From Dactylorhiza incarnata (Eukaryota > Streptophyta > Magnoliopsida > Asparagales > Orchidaceae): 64,000 nucleotides of DNA. The DNA lies in NCBI GenBank assembly GCA_033032865.1, contig JAWHQI010000024.1:1674001-1738000 (forward strand), given 5' to 3'. Positions 55,202 through 64,000 of the stretch are shown one piece after another; position 1 is the first letter of the stretch, and each line of letters opens with the position of its first letter. The notes under the pieces were generated by a model. That model saw only the letters and a program-made list of their open reading frames with translations, ran no database searches and had not been told where the DNA came from. Made by a program: the position numbers and the translations under genes.

Positions 55202-58200
55202 ATGGAGCTTTCTATGGATCTCGGCCGGCAGCAGACGCGGGGAGGAATCAAGGGCTTCGACGACGATGGCCGCGCCAGTAGAACTGGTAACGAAGATGAA
55301 TCACAGTTCCTCCTTTTACGAGAAGAGAAGGAGAAACAGAGAATAAAAATTGAATCTTTGTTGCAGGAACTATGTGGACTGCGAGCGCTCATATCATCAC
55401 GGCGGTGATCGGCTCCGGCGTACTTTCCCTTGCGTGGGCTATCGCACAGCTTGGGTGGATCGCCGGACCCATTGTCATGATCCTATTCTCCTTCGTCATC
55501 TTCTACACCTCTTCCCTGCTTGCCGACTGCTACAGGACCGGCGATCCTGTTACCGGAAAACGCAATTACACCTATAGCGACGCCGTCCATGCCTACCTCG
55601 GTCAGCGCGCGCCGCCTTCTCAGATCTGCCATTTTTCTAAACTTTGGTCTCACTCTTCCGAGTGTTTTTTTTTTTTCCTTTTTTCAGGGGGAGCGAAGGT
55701 GAAAATTTGCGGCCTGATTCAGTATCTGAATCTCTTTGGAGTAGCAATTGGATACACCATTGCTTCTTCGATTAGCATGATGTGAGTGACTCTGCTTCTG
55801 ATTCGAGAAATTGCCGAAGGCGTCAAATTTTTAGGAGAAAAACAGGCCTATTGTCCGGCGAAAAAAAATTTAAGGCTCTATTCCGTTGGTTTTTTATTGG
55901 AGGGAATTGATTTTCCTTCAAAATTTATCGGTTTGAATCCATTAAAAAAGGTCGCTGCTATTAACACCGCAGTTTTGGCACTTTCGCCTAATTTTTCGCG
56001 CCTTTTAGAAATACGCCTTGTACATGCATTTTTAACAACTTTCGTGTTGAACACATTTCCTAAAAATGCATGCACAAGGCGTATTTCTAAAAGGCGCGAA
56101 ATCTGAGCGTATTTCCAAAGTACGTCTTGTACATGCATTTTTAGGAAAAGTGTTCAACACGAAAGTTGTAGATCTCGGCGAAATCTATAACTTTAGTGTT
56201 AGACAATTTTCCTAAAAATGTATGTACAAGACATATTTCCAAAAGACGCGAAAAATTAGGAGAAAATACAGTGTGACTAGCCAAAACTGGGGTGTTAATA
56301 GCAACGCCCTTAAAAAAATAGTAAACAGTGAAAACATATTCTTTTCTCTCTTAAAGTAATGATTAATATTTTATAAATATTATTTGAGAATAATTATTAT
56401 TTTAGCCAATTTAAATATTTTTTTCAATTTAAACACGTTATTTATCAATGATTAAAATTCTCGCAACAATCCGTGCCTGAAAACCATCCTACCGTCGAAT
56501 AAAAAAATTGACAGTTTTAAATTCATATGCCTAAAAACCATCTTACAAACGAACACAGGAATTGAGTTTGACTCAAAACTAAAACCTTTGAGTTTTTGGT
56601 TTTGGATCAAAATCACTTCTTTTCAATCAAAACCTACAAAACGAACGGAGCCTATATTTTTTCTTCGCAGGATTGTGCAAATTGTATTTTTTTCAGTTTA
56701 GGCGCCCTTTGGCAAGGTTTTTTTTTTTCTTAGATGAATTTAGATAAAAATGTCACCATCATTGAATACATGTTTGACAAGACATTGGTCAAGATCACCA
56801 TCAAGAAAAGAAACTAGTTTCACTTCACCACCATGCCAAAGGAAAAAATTTTAGGTACACACGGGTACCGTGCAAATAGGGTATTTTTTATGCTTAAATT
56901 ATATTTTTCGCTAACAAAAAATTAATTGTAACAAAAATAAATTACAGAATATAAATTATGATATTTTTACAATCAATTTAAGTACTCATTTACCTATATT
57001 CTAACAAGTTCCGAAAAATTACAGTTGTAATTTTTTTATTTTCTGTGAAAAATTCCAGCTAGAATGGCCTACTTGTATGTAGAGAATGGTACCCGTGTGT
57101 ACCTAAAAATTGTTCATGCCAAAGAGAGCTTTAACCAAGAAAGCATCATTTTTTGTTACAAAAAAATTACCATTTTGACATTTTATCTAAATATGCAGAG
57201 CCCAAAAATTCTAATTTTAAAATATGATTTCCTGGTCATTTTTTTTTGACCAAAATGTTAATATTTGTGTTTAAATTGAGAAAAAAAATCAGCACAATCA
57301 TATTTTTTGGGGGTCAAATATAAAAATATGATGGTAGAGCTGCCTTAGAGCAAAAAAAATGATATTTTTTCCCAAAAAAATCTAAAATTTTCATTGTCTG
57401 TGCCTGTGGTGACGTATTTCTGGGTTAAGATACACAAATATAGTTAGAGATGAGACTTTTTTTAATCATTTATAACTGACTGATATAGTTTATGAAACAG
57501 GGCTATTAAGAGATCGAATTGCTTCCATGAGAAGGGACACAAAAATCCCTGCCATATCTCGAGCAATCCCTACATGATCATCTTTGGCGTTGTAGAGATC
57601 ATCTTCTCTCAAATTCCGGATTTCGACCAGATCTCATGGCTCTCCATGGTTGCCGCCGTCATGTCCTTCACGTACTCCTCAATTGGTCTCTCCCTCGGAA
57701 TCGTCCAAGTTGTTCGTAGGTCTCCAAACTTGTTTGTTCATCTTCCACCTCCGCATTCTCTTTTTAATGGTAATTCCTCTGTTTTGGAGCAGAGAACGGC
57801 GGATTTAAGGGCAGTCTCACCGGAATCAGCATCGGCGCCGTGACCCAGACACAGAAAATTTGGCATACGCTGCAGGCATTCGGAGACATCGCCTTTGCTT
57901 ACTCCTACTCCATCATCCTCATAGAAATCCAAGTACTTACATTTCGATCTTAAAATACACTTGCATATGATTATTGAAATGAAATCTTTTGTGTTAGGAT
58001 CGTAAAAAATAGATTTTTTTTCTTCAATTTGAACCCAAAAAATACTGTTCTTGATTCAATGTTTCTAATGGCCTGCGCGCGTATTCGTATGCAAATTAAT
58101 TTTGTATAAATATGATTTCGATACCATTTTTTTGTCTAAAATGATGTTTTTCACTTTTTGAGTTCAAATTGAAGAAAAAAATCATTTTGTACTATTGTAG

Positions 58201-58961
58201 AAAAAATGTTTTTGTAATCATATATATTGGCATATTCCTTGCTCTCATATCAAAAAATGAAATCTTTTTTTGAGTAAAAACTGTATCTTGTCGCTGTGGT
58301 GCAGAACACAGTTAAAGCGCCGCCGCCATCGGAAGCGAAGGTGATGAAGAAGGCGACACTTCTGAGCGTGGCGGTGACAACCTTCTTCTACATGCTCTGC
58401 GGCTGCATGGGCTACGCCGCCTTCGGCGACGAGGCGCCGGGCAACCTCCTCACCGGCTTCGGCTTCTACAACCCCTTCTGGCTCCTCGACATCGCCAACG
58501 CTGCAATCGTCATCCACCTCGTCGGCGCATACCAGGTCTTCTGCCAGCCTCTGTTCGCCTTCATCGAGAAATGGGCTGCCGGAACATGGCCGGAGTCCAA
58601 GTTCATCGGTAAAGAGATTAGGATTCGCTTGAGCCACAGAAAGTCTTACAACCTCAACCTCTTCCGGTTGGTTTGGCGGTCGGCCTTCGTCGTGTTGACC
58701 ACCGTGATCTCCATGCTTCTTCCCTTCTTCAACGACGTCGTCGGCCTACTCGGCGCGCTCGGATTCTGGCCGCTCACCGTTTACTTTCCGGTGGAGATGT
58801 ACATAGTGCAGAAGAAGGTGCCCAAGTGGAGCATCAGGTGGATTTGCCTTCAGATGCTTAGCTTAGCTTGCCTTGTTATTTCCATAGCCGCCGCCGTCGG
58901 ATCCATTGCCGGAGTAATCTCCGACCTTAAGGTCTACAAGCCTTTCAAATCGGGCACTTGA
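55202..58961 (+). CDS. AAP: Amino acid permease (AAP family, AAP2/3/4-like), six exons
   Basis: This is a proton-coupled amino acid transporter of the plasma membrane (AAAP superfamily). Proposed exons are 55202-55286, 55367-55600, 55688-55781, 57501-57715, 57793-57932 and 58305-58961. Every intron has GT and AG ends and all phases join, giving 474 codons plus stop, normal for AAPs. Landmarks are DDDGR..RTG at the N-terminus, ASAHIITAVIGSGVLSLAWA (segment 1), DPVTGKRNYTY, GVAIGYTIASSISMM, RSNCFHEKG, SQIPDFDQISWLS, AFAYSYSIILIEIQ, FYMLCGCMGYAAFGDEAPGN, GAYQVFCQPLFAF, FFNDVVGLLGALGFWPLTVY and KPFKSGT at the end. An in-frame ATG at 55130 would add a hydrophobic leader but lies only 11 bp after the TATA box, so 55202 is preferred. 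Sequence style (GISIGAVTQTQKIW) suggests the AAP2/3/4 branch, whose known members load phloem or root vasculature; the exact paralogue is uncertain. Intron 3 is 1.7 kb because of inserted MITEs. It is the only intact gene in the window. Confidence 0.95.
55949..56310. mobile_element. MITE-b: foldback element in AAP intron 3
   Basis: The left end reads AGGTCGCTGCTATTAACACC and the right end is its near complement GGTGTTAATAGCAACGCCCT. Internal arms TTTTTAGGAAAAGTGTTCAA and GAACACATTTCCTAAAAATG can pair, and again share words with MITE-a. A-rich flanks (TTAAAAA left, TAAAAAA right) may be the TSD. A possible outer element with AAGGCTCTATTCCGTTGG and GAACGGAGCCTATA ends spans about 55871-56655. 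Confidence 0.75.
56847..57111. mobile_element. MITE-c: foldback element in AAP intron 3
   Basis: Terminal inverted repeats TTTTAGGTACACACGGGTACC (left, ending 56869) and GGTACCCGTGTGTACCTAAAA (right, 57088-57108) are almost perfect over 21-23 bp. The interior is AT-rich without coding potential. Length is 265 bp. Confidence 0.82.
57990..58200. mobile_element. Small foldback element in AAP intron 5
   Basis: TTTTTTCTTCAATTTGAACC near 58018 and its near complement GAGTTCAAATTGAAGAAAAA near 58160 form arms about 140 bp apart, flanked by further complementary A/T-rich text. It may be a degenerate MITE. Confidence 0.5.
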
Positions 58962-59291
58962 AGTACATAGATAAAGTAGAACACTGTTCCCGGTTTTTGA
59001 TCCGCTTACTGTTTTTAACATTTTCTATATTGGGGCCGTCGCAATTATGACGCGCGGCTCGATATTTATAAGCTCGGAAACTTCAAAAAGTTCCGTCTGG
59101 GATTTCTGTGAGCCGCTTTTATAAACGAAATGATTGAAGAAGGCTACTTAAGCCGCCCAAAAATAACTAAAAATCACATTCTTGATGACTATCTCCGTGT
59201 CTCCCTGCTTTTATGCTAGTTTGAAATAGATTTTTTTTTATTTTTTTGGACATTGGTCCGGAAATATTATATGTAGTTCAAAATTGGTACC
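58962..59291. other. AAP 3' flank, nothing else recognised
   Basis: This should include the 3' UTR of the permease gene. I see no clear polyadenylation element that can be singled out and no second gene. Confidence 0.5.
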
Positions 59292-59840
59292 TGTTAACTA
59301 TTATGCTAAATCGATTCTTGGATGAAAAATATGATGGGACTCCCAAAATCGGTTCAGAATGAACTGTCTTAGCCCGGGAGCGGTCGAGCGCGCAATCAAT
59401 TACTGAGAGACGAGACGGATGGCAAAAAGTCTTTTTAGCGTGAAAAACCACGAAAAGGGAAAAAATCACGTGGTCGGGACGGTGCCGACCAAACTTCACT
59501 ACTTGCTGCTTCTTTACAGGGCTTGCTTGAAAGACCGAGAGCGACATGTCGCTCCTCGTTACAACTTTGGGGGTGAGAGAGATGCGTTCAGAGGGTGACA
59601 TGCCACCACTCTCGAAAATCAGACTTCTTCTTTGCAGCAGTGGGGAGTGTCGTACTCTGGAACTTGTGCGCGTTTTGGAACTTGGCGCGCTCTGGAACTT
59701 GGCGTGCTCTGGAACTTGGGCGTGCAAGATACCGGACGACCTTCGGAATGCTTGAAGGAGGACAAAGATCTTCGTTTGTATTTGAAGTGCTTGAAGATTC
59801 TTTCAAGCACGGCTTTGAAGAGGAGGGAGATCTTCATAAT

Positions 59841-59886
<46 letters not shown>

Positions 59887-60010
59887 CTTAGGAGGAAGGA
59901 GGAGGATAATAAAATGAGAAAAAAGAGAAGCCTTGGGGTTCTATTTATAAGCCTCATGGGTGGTTACAGTGGTTATGCAGATAATCGTAGGCCGTAACCA
60001 CCATAAATAC
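59292..60010 (-). repeat. LTR-like block of an unassigned element
   Basis: On the minus strand the block has a TATA-like GGCTTATAAATAGAAC at about 59942-59957, a CT/GA microsatellite, and ends AATAGTTAACA at 59292, followed by GGTACCAATTTTG which is primer-site-like. The right end is not clear and may start in E sequence near 60010. Repeats of TCTGGAACTTGG with GCGTGC (59655-59725) are present. It could be a truncated LTR or an unrelated promoter-like sequence. Confidence 0.35.
59843..59882. repeat. (CT)n microsatellite
   Basis: Twenty uninterrupted CT units. All long frames across it (SLSLSLSL or ERERERER) are artefacts. Confidence 0.97.
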
Positions 60011-60480
60011 TAAAAATTGACATGTTCCAGCTGTGCTTTTGCCTAGAAATTGACATGTTCCAAATGTGCTTTTTCTATCTTCTTTGCAACCTGCAAAATA
60101 TGGAGGTTGTTCTACATAGACCTCTTCTTTTAAATCTCCATTTAAAAATACTGATTTCACATCCATCTGGTAGACTTTAAATCTTTTGTGGGTTGCATAG
60201 GCAAGGAAGAGTCTGATTGACTCTAGCCTTGCAACAGGTGCAAAGGTTTGATCATAATCAATTCCTTCTTCCTGTCTATATCCTTTAGCAACTAATCTGG
60301 CTTTGTTCTTGATAACGACTCCTTGCTCATCCAGTTTGTTTCTGAACACTCAATTGGTTCCAATTATATTGTGACCATGAGGTTTTGGAACTAGTTTCCA
60401 GACCTTGACTCTTGTGAATTGGTTCAATTCATCTTGCATAGCCAAAATCCAGAATGGATCTTTGTTGACATCTTCAAACT
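60011..60480 (-). pseudogene. Element E RT start fused to RNase H fragment
   Basis: RT text [54 protein letters not shown] and EEVYVEQPP is directly followed by [20 protein letters not shown], which belongs to RNase H. The active site and most of RT are therefore deleted. The words GTCQFL and [11 protein letters not shown] show a local duplication next to the end at about 60010. Confidence 0.85.
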
Positions 60481-60481
60481 T

Positions 60482-61651
60482 CTATGGTTCTTCTTGTGAG
60501 AGGAAGCTTAGAAATAGTGCTTCATTCATTGAGCTGCTTCTTGTTTGTACTCCCTGATTGATGCCCCCGATGATCAGATCAGGTGGATGATTTCTTTGAA
60601 ACTTGATGGCATTGGCCAGATTTCTATTTTCTGCTTGGATCTCTTCAATTGGGGATGCTGCTTCATGTATTTTAGCCGGTTGATTGTCTTCATCTGTTGA
60701 ATTATCAACTTGGTCTTCTACTCCCCTTATATTTATTCCCATTGTATGAGAGGAAGAGAGTTCTTTTTCTTCTTCTGAGATTGATGTCTTCAGTTCTTTG
60801 AGCTTGGGTCTTGAGCCTGCCACAGAAATTCTAGAGGGCTCTTCAAGTATCATGCTTGATTCATCAAATACTACATTAATAAATTCTTCTATAGTTTTGG
60901 AGTGTGTTATATATATTCTATAAGCTCTGTTGTGATGAATGTATCCAACAAAGATGCCTTCAAAGCATTTTTCAGCAAACTTTGTCAAGTGATGCCTCCC
61001 ATTGTTTAGGACATAGTACTTGCTTCCAAAAATCTTGAAGTAGGCCAAGGTTGGCTTCCTGCCTTTCAAGAGTTCATAGGGAGTCTTGTTGTAGATTCTA
61101 TTGATTAGTGTTTTATTCTATACATGGCAAGTTGTATTGACTGCCTCAGCCCAAAAGTATTCTGGTAGAGAGGAGTCACTCAACATAGATCTTCTTGCCT
61201 CAATGAGTGTCTTATTCTTCCTTTCAGCTACTCCATTTTGTTGTGGAGTTCTTGGAGATGAAAACTCCTGTGAGATACCTAGACTTTCACAAAATTTAGT
61301 CATTGCTCTAGATTGAAATTCAGTTGCATGATCACTTCTGACTTTGACCACTGAACAGTTTAGTTCATTCTGAATTTGTTTGACAAGTGTAGTGAAGACT
61401 TCTAGGGTATCAGACTTGTGTTTAAGAAAAAACACTCATGCAAACCTAGAGGAATCATCTACAATTACAAATGTATAAGACTGTCCCCATAAACTTTGAA
61501 TTGACATTGGGTCAAACAAGTCCATGTGCAACATGTATAAACATCTAGTGGGATTTTTTAATCTAATTGACTTGAAGGAGGCCTTTGTTTGCTTCCCCCA
61601 TTTGGCAAGCATGGCAAGGGTCTTCTTGTGTACAATTCCACTTGGGACCAT
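60482..61651 (-). pseudogene. Element E integrase
   Basis: The core is present: MLHMDLFDPMSIQSLWGQSY, FVIVDDSSRFA, VKVRSDHATEFQSRAM, SPRTPQQNGVAERKNKTL and LPEYFWAEAVNTTCHV. The C-terminal region GIFVGYIHHNRAYRI and VVFDESS follows, then the linker LIIGGINQGVQTRSS. Two stops (near 61436 and 61110) divide it into three frames. Confidence 0.87.
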
Positions 61652-62201
61652 CTCTAACCAAGTTTTCTGATAGGAGCTTATTGATGGATTTATAATTTAT
61701 ATGAGCTAGTCTCTTGTGCCATTGGATGCAAAGAGATGCCAGACTAGTGGCCATTAAACAGATAGGAGCATCTAAATTAGAGCAAAGAAAATTGAGACAA
61801 TATACATTCCCACTCCTAGTGTCATTAAGAATAACTTTAGAGTTTCCAGTCTTCTTAATGAGGCGCTTATCCTTATGGAAAACTATCGCATACTCAAGAT
61901 CACAAAGTTGACTTATGCTTATCAGATTGTGTTGCAATCCTTCTACAAAATCTACTCTTGGGATGGTAACTTTGTCATTAGTAATTTTACCATAACCTTT
62001 AGTTTTTCCTTTGTCAGATCCCTCAAATATCACTTTAGGACCATCTTGCATAGGAGAGAATTCTTTCAAAAGGCTTCTTGTTTCAGGCATGTGCCTGGAA
62101 CATCCACTGTTCAAATACCAGATTGGAGTTTGATTGGTCTTTGGACATACCTGCAAAAGTAAGCTATTTCTTCTTAGGTACCCAATATTGGTTGGGTCCA
62201 A
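61563..62201 (-). pseudogene. Element E protease and integrase zinc finger
   Basis: Protease reads PIWYLNSGCSRHMPETRS, with asparagine in the position of the catalytic aspartate, then VIFEGSDKGKTKGYGKI and LQHNLISISQLCDLEYA. The INT zinc finger follows (WHKRLAHINYKSINKL and CHACQMGEANKG). One catalytic substitution would be enough to block polyprotein processing. Confidence 0.87.
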
Positions 62202-64000
62202 TATTCCTGTTAGTTATAAAGAATATAGTAGATCTGACTACTCTAGGATGTGCAAAATGGATCTTAACAAGATTGTTTGTCAGCTTGGCATTGGCTACCC
62301 TTGGAACTGTTGGATTGAACCAACAATCAATTGCAAAGTGGTCAATCTTGCCACAACACCAACATTCAAACTTGTTATATCTCCTTTTCTTACTGTTAGA
62401 AGGAGCATAATTCCTTTGTGTGTGAGCAGAAGGATATTTAAGGGAGATTGAATTGCACTGCTTATGATTGTGGTGTTGGATATTCCCACTCATGGCTTTG
62501 CCTCTGAGGTTAGTCTTCCTTAAAGATGTCTTCCTCTTCCTAGACACAAGAGATTCAAGTTTCCTCATGATGATCCCTTCATGAGGCTCCTTTGAAGCAC
62601 TGGGCACATCCTTGAATCCACTTGTGGAGCACTCATTCTTGAGGTGTCCATGAATAGATTCCTGATCATACTTGTTGGAGGGTGATATTACCTTCCTAAA
62701 GTTGATCTTTTTCTCAATAGATTCACCTGATTTACCTTACTTAGGGTATCCTAGGCCTCTTCTATGAGTGGAGCAAAAACCATCAATTAAGGGAAGAATG
62801 GTCTTAGGTTTGGAGAAACTTGCTACAAGCTTTCTTTCAATAAGAAGTTTGTCCTCCAATTCTTTGATTTTCTTGTCCTTAGATTTCAGGACATCAGATT
62901 GATCTTTACCCTTCTTTAGAAGTACAATCTCTCTAGATAGGGCTTGGAACATCTCCTTGCTGTCCATTAATGCCTTCATAATTTTCCCAAACTTGCTTAT
63001 TATATCAAGATTGGAGCTTGCATTGTAGTCCTTCTTGAGTTGGTAGAATTATGCATTCTCCAGAGTTAGCCTTTTAGTTTTTTTCTGAGAGATCAGAGTT
63101 CCTTGCTTGAAGAGATGAGATCTCTCCAGCTTGCTCTTTGCAAAGCTTCTTACTTCTCTTAAGCGCTAAAAGCAATTCTTCATATTGATCTAATAAGTCC
63201 CCTTCAGATTCATCTTCTGAGGAATGAATTGCCTCAGAATTAGTATCTGGCATAGATAAAGAAGCTTTGATTGGTACCTGTCCAGAGAAAGAATTTTCCT
63301 GCTCTTCTTCTTCATTAATGGCCATGGCATCCATATGTTCTTCTTCTTCTTCTGATGAGGGGGAGGAGCTGCTCTCATCATCACTCAGAGTTTTGTATTT
63401 CTTAGCCAGAAAACTCTTTTCTCTGTGCTTTTCCTTGAAAGTTTTCTTATCTTTAGATTTTATGATGTCTCTTCTTTTGGAAGGACAATCAACTATCATG
63501 TGCCCAGATTTCCTGAATCCATAGCAAATAGTTTCAGTAGAAGAGTGTTTGTTATGTTTGGATTCATACATGTCCCCTTTTTCTTTGTGGGGATTGTGGC
63601 TTCTTCTTGAGTTTGAGGAAGATGAGTGTCTTCCTTTTTCTTTCCTCCTTTTTCTGAGAATCTTCATGAAGTTTTTGGAGAATATAGTGAGTTCCCTATC
63701 AGATAGTCCTCTGCAGATGGAGCTTATTTCAGATTCTTCAGCTTCAGATTCCTTATTCTTCTTAGAGCTACCAGCCTTGAGGGCTACTGACTTTTCTTTG
63801 TGATTTGGTCTGCAACTATTTTCTTTAGCTTTCCTGGTATTTAATTGTAGCTCATAGGAGAGAAGTTTCCCAAACAGGTTTTGAAGTTCCATATTGCTCA
63901 AATTTCCTACTTATCTTATGGCACAGATTTTAGTGTCCCGTTCTTTATGAAGGGATATCAGGAATTTGTCATTAAGCTCATAGTTAGAGAACACCCTTCC
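62164..64000 (-). pseudogene. Element E gag, partial at window end
   Basis: From 63901 the frame reads MSNMELQNLFGKLLSYELQL, a basic region, a knuckle in which the second cysteine is phenylalanine (CYGFRKSGHMIVDC), and a long acidic serine-rich coiled-coil tail (SDDESSSSPSSEEEEEHMD, LKRSKKLCKEQAGEIS). A further coiled coil (62737-62979) and a second knuckle-like region CWCCGKIDHFAIDC (about 62310-62350) follow after stops. The double-knuckle, long C-terminal gag is characteristic of the SIRE group. Confidence 0.85.

Larger units (their letters stand above)
60011..64000 (-). mobile_element. Element E: SIRE-like copia, 5' half, runs off the window
   Basis: The minus strand reads gag (63901 downward), protease, integrase and RT, then jumps to an RNase H fragment at about 60090 and stops. 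Neither LTR is confidently present; the 5' LTR should lie beyond 64000. Frames and motifs are closest to element C in this window. Confidence 0.82.

Noticed and set aside
58245..58637. 130-residue minus-strand frame
   Set aside because: Shadow of AAP exon 6, which has strong family matches on the plus strand.
59595..59997. Frames with SLSLSLSL or ERERERER
   Set aside because: Translation of the CT microsatellite.

Overview
This window is plant nuclear DNA, very probably from a eudicot. It holds one multi-exon amino acid permease gene with GT-AG introns, LTR retrotransposons of typical angiosperm lineages (Tekay and Tat Ty3/gypsy; SIRE-like and Tork-like Ty1/copia) whose visible primer-binding sites match initiator tRNA-Met, and small foldback elements. 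There is no operon, CRISPR array, rRNA or recognisable tRNA gene. The species cannot be named from the sequence. Coordinates and boundaries were read by eye from repeat ends, target-site duplications (TSDs) and protein motifs.

Region 1 (1-41445) is a nested stack of retrotransposons. A Tekay-type gypsy element D (2460-41440, minus, TSD ACCGC) holds a SIRE-like copia element C (7331-36287, minus). C holds a second SIRE-like copia element A, and A holds a Tat-type gypsy element B. A and B are each found as two pieces in opposite orientation. The simplest explanation is one inversion of 20164-34833, with breakpoints in the RT/RNase H region of B and in the 5' LTR of A, plus loss of the start of that A LTR, the gag end of C and the end of the C 5' LTR. 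B carries two antisense, partly spliced reading frames between integrase and its 3' LTR.

Region 2 (41446-53436) is probably the LTR of an older gypsy element H, with a 158-bp tandem array. A Tork-like copia element F (43012-53133, plus) is inserted in that array. The 3' LTR of F is split by two adjacent solo LTRs in opposite orientation (48734-50674 and 50680-52120) that appear to share one 5-bp target, GCTTG.

Region 3 (53437-59290) is the gene island. A complete six-exon AAP amino acid permease gene (55202-58961, plus, 474 codons) has a TATA box, a double-hairpin MITE upstream, and foldback elements in introns 3 and 5.

Region 4 (59292-64000) holds an LTR-like block with a CT microsatellite, then the 5' half of a minus-strand SIRE-like copia element E, which runs off the window.

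All retrotransposon coding regions carry stops, frameshifts, deletions or catalytic substitutions. The most unusual signals are the inversion in the nest, the twin solo LTRs at one target, and two short palindromic motif families (TCGACGAA and AGACCG/CGGTCT) packed into LTRs of unrelated superfamilies.
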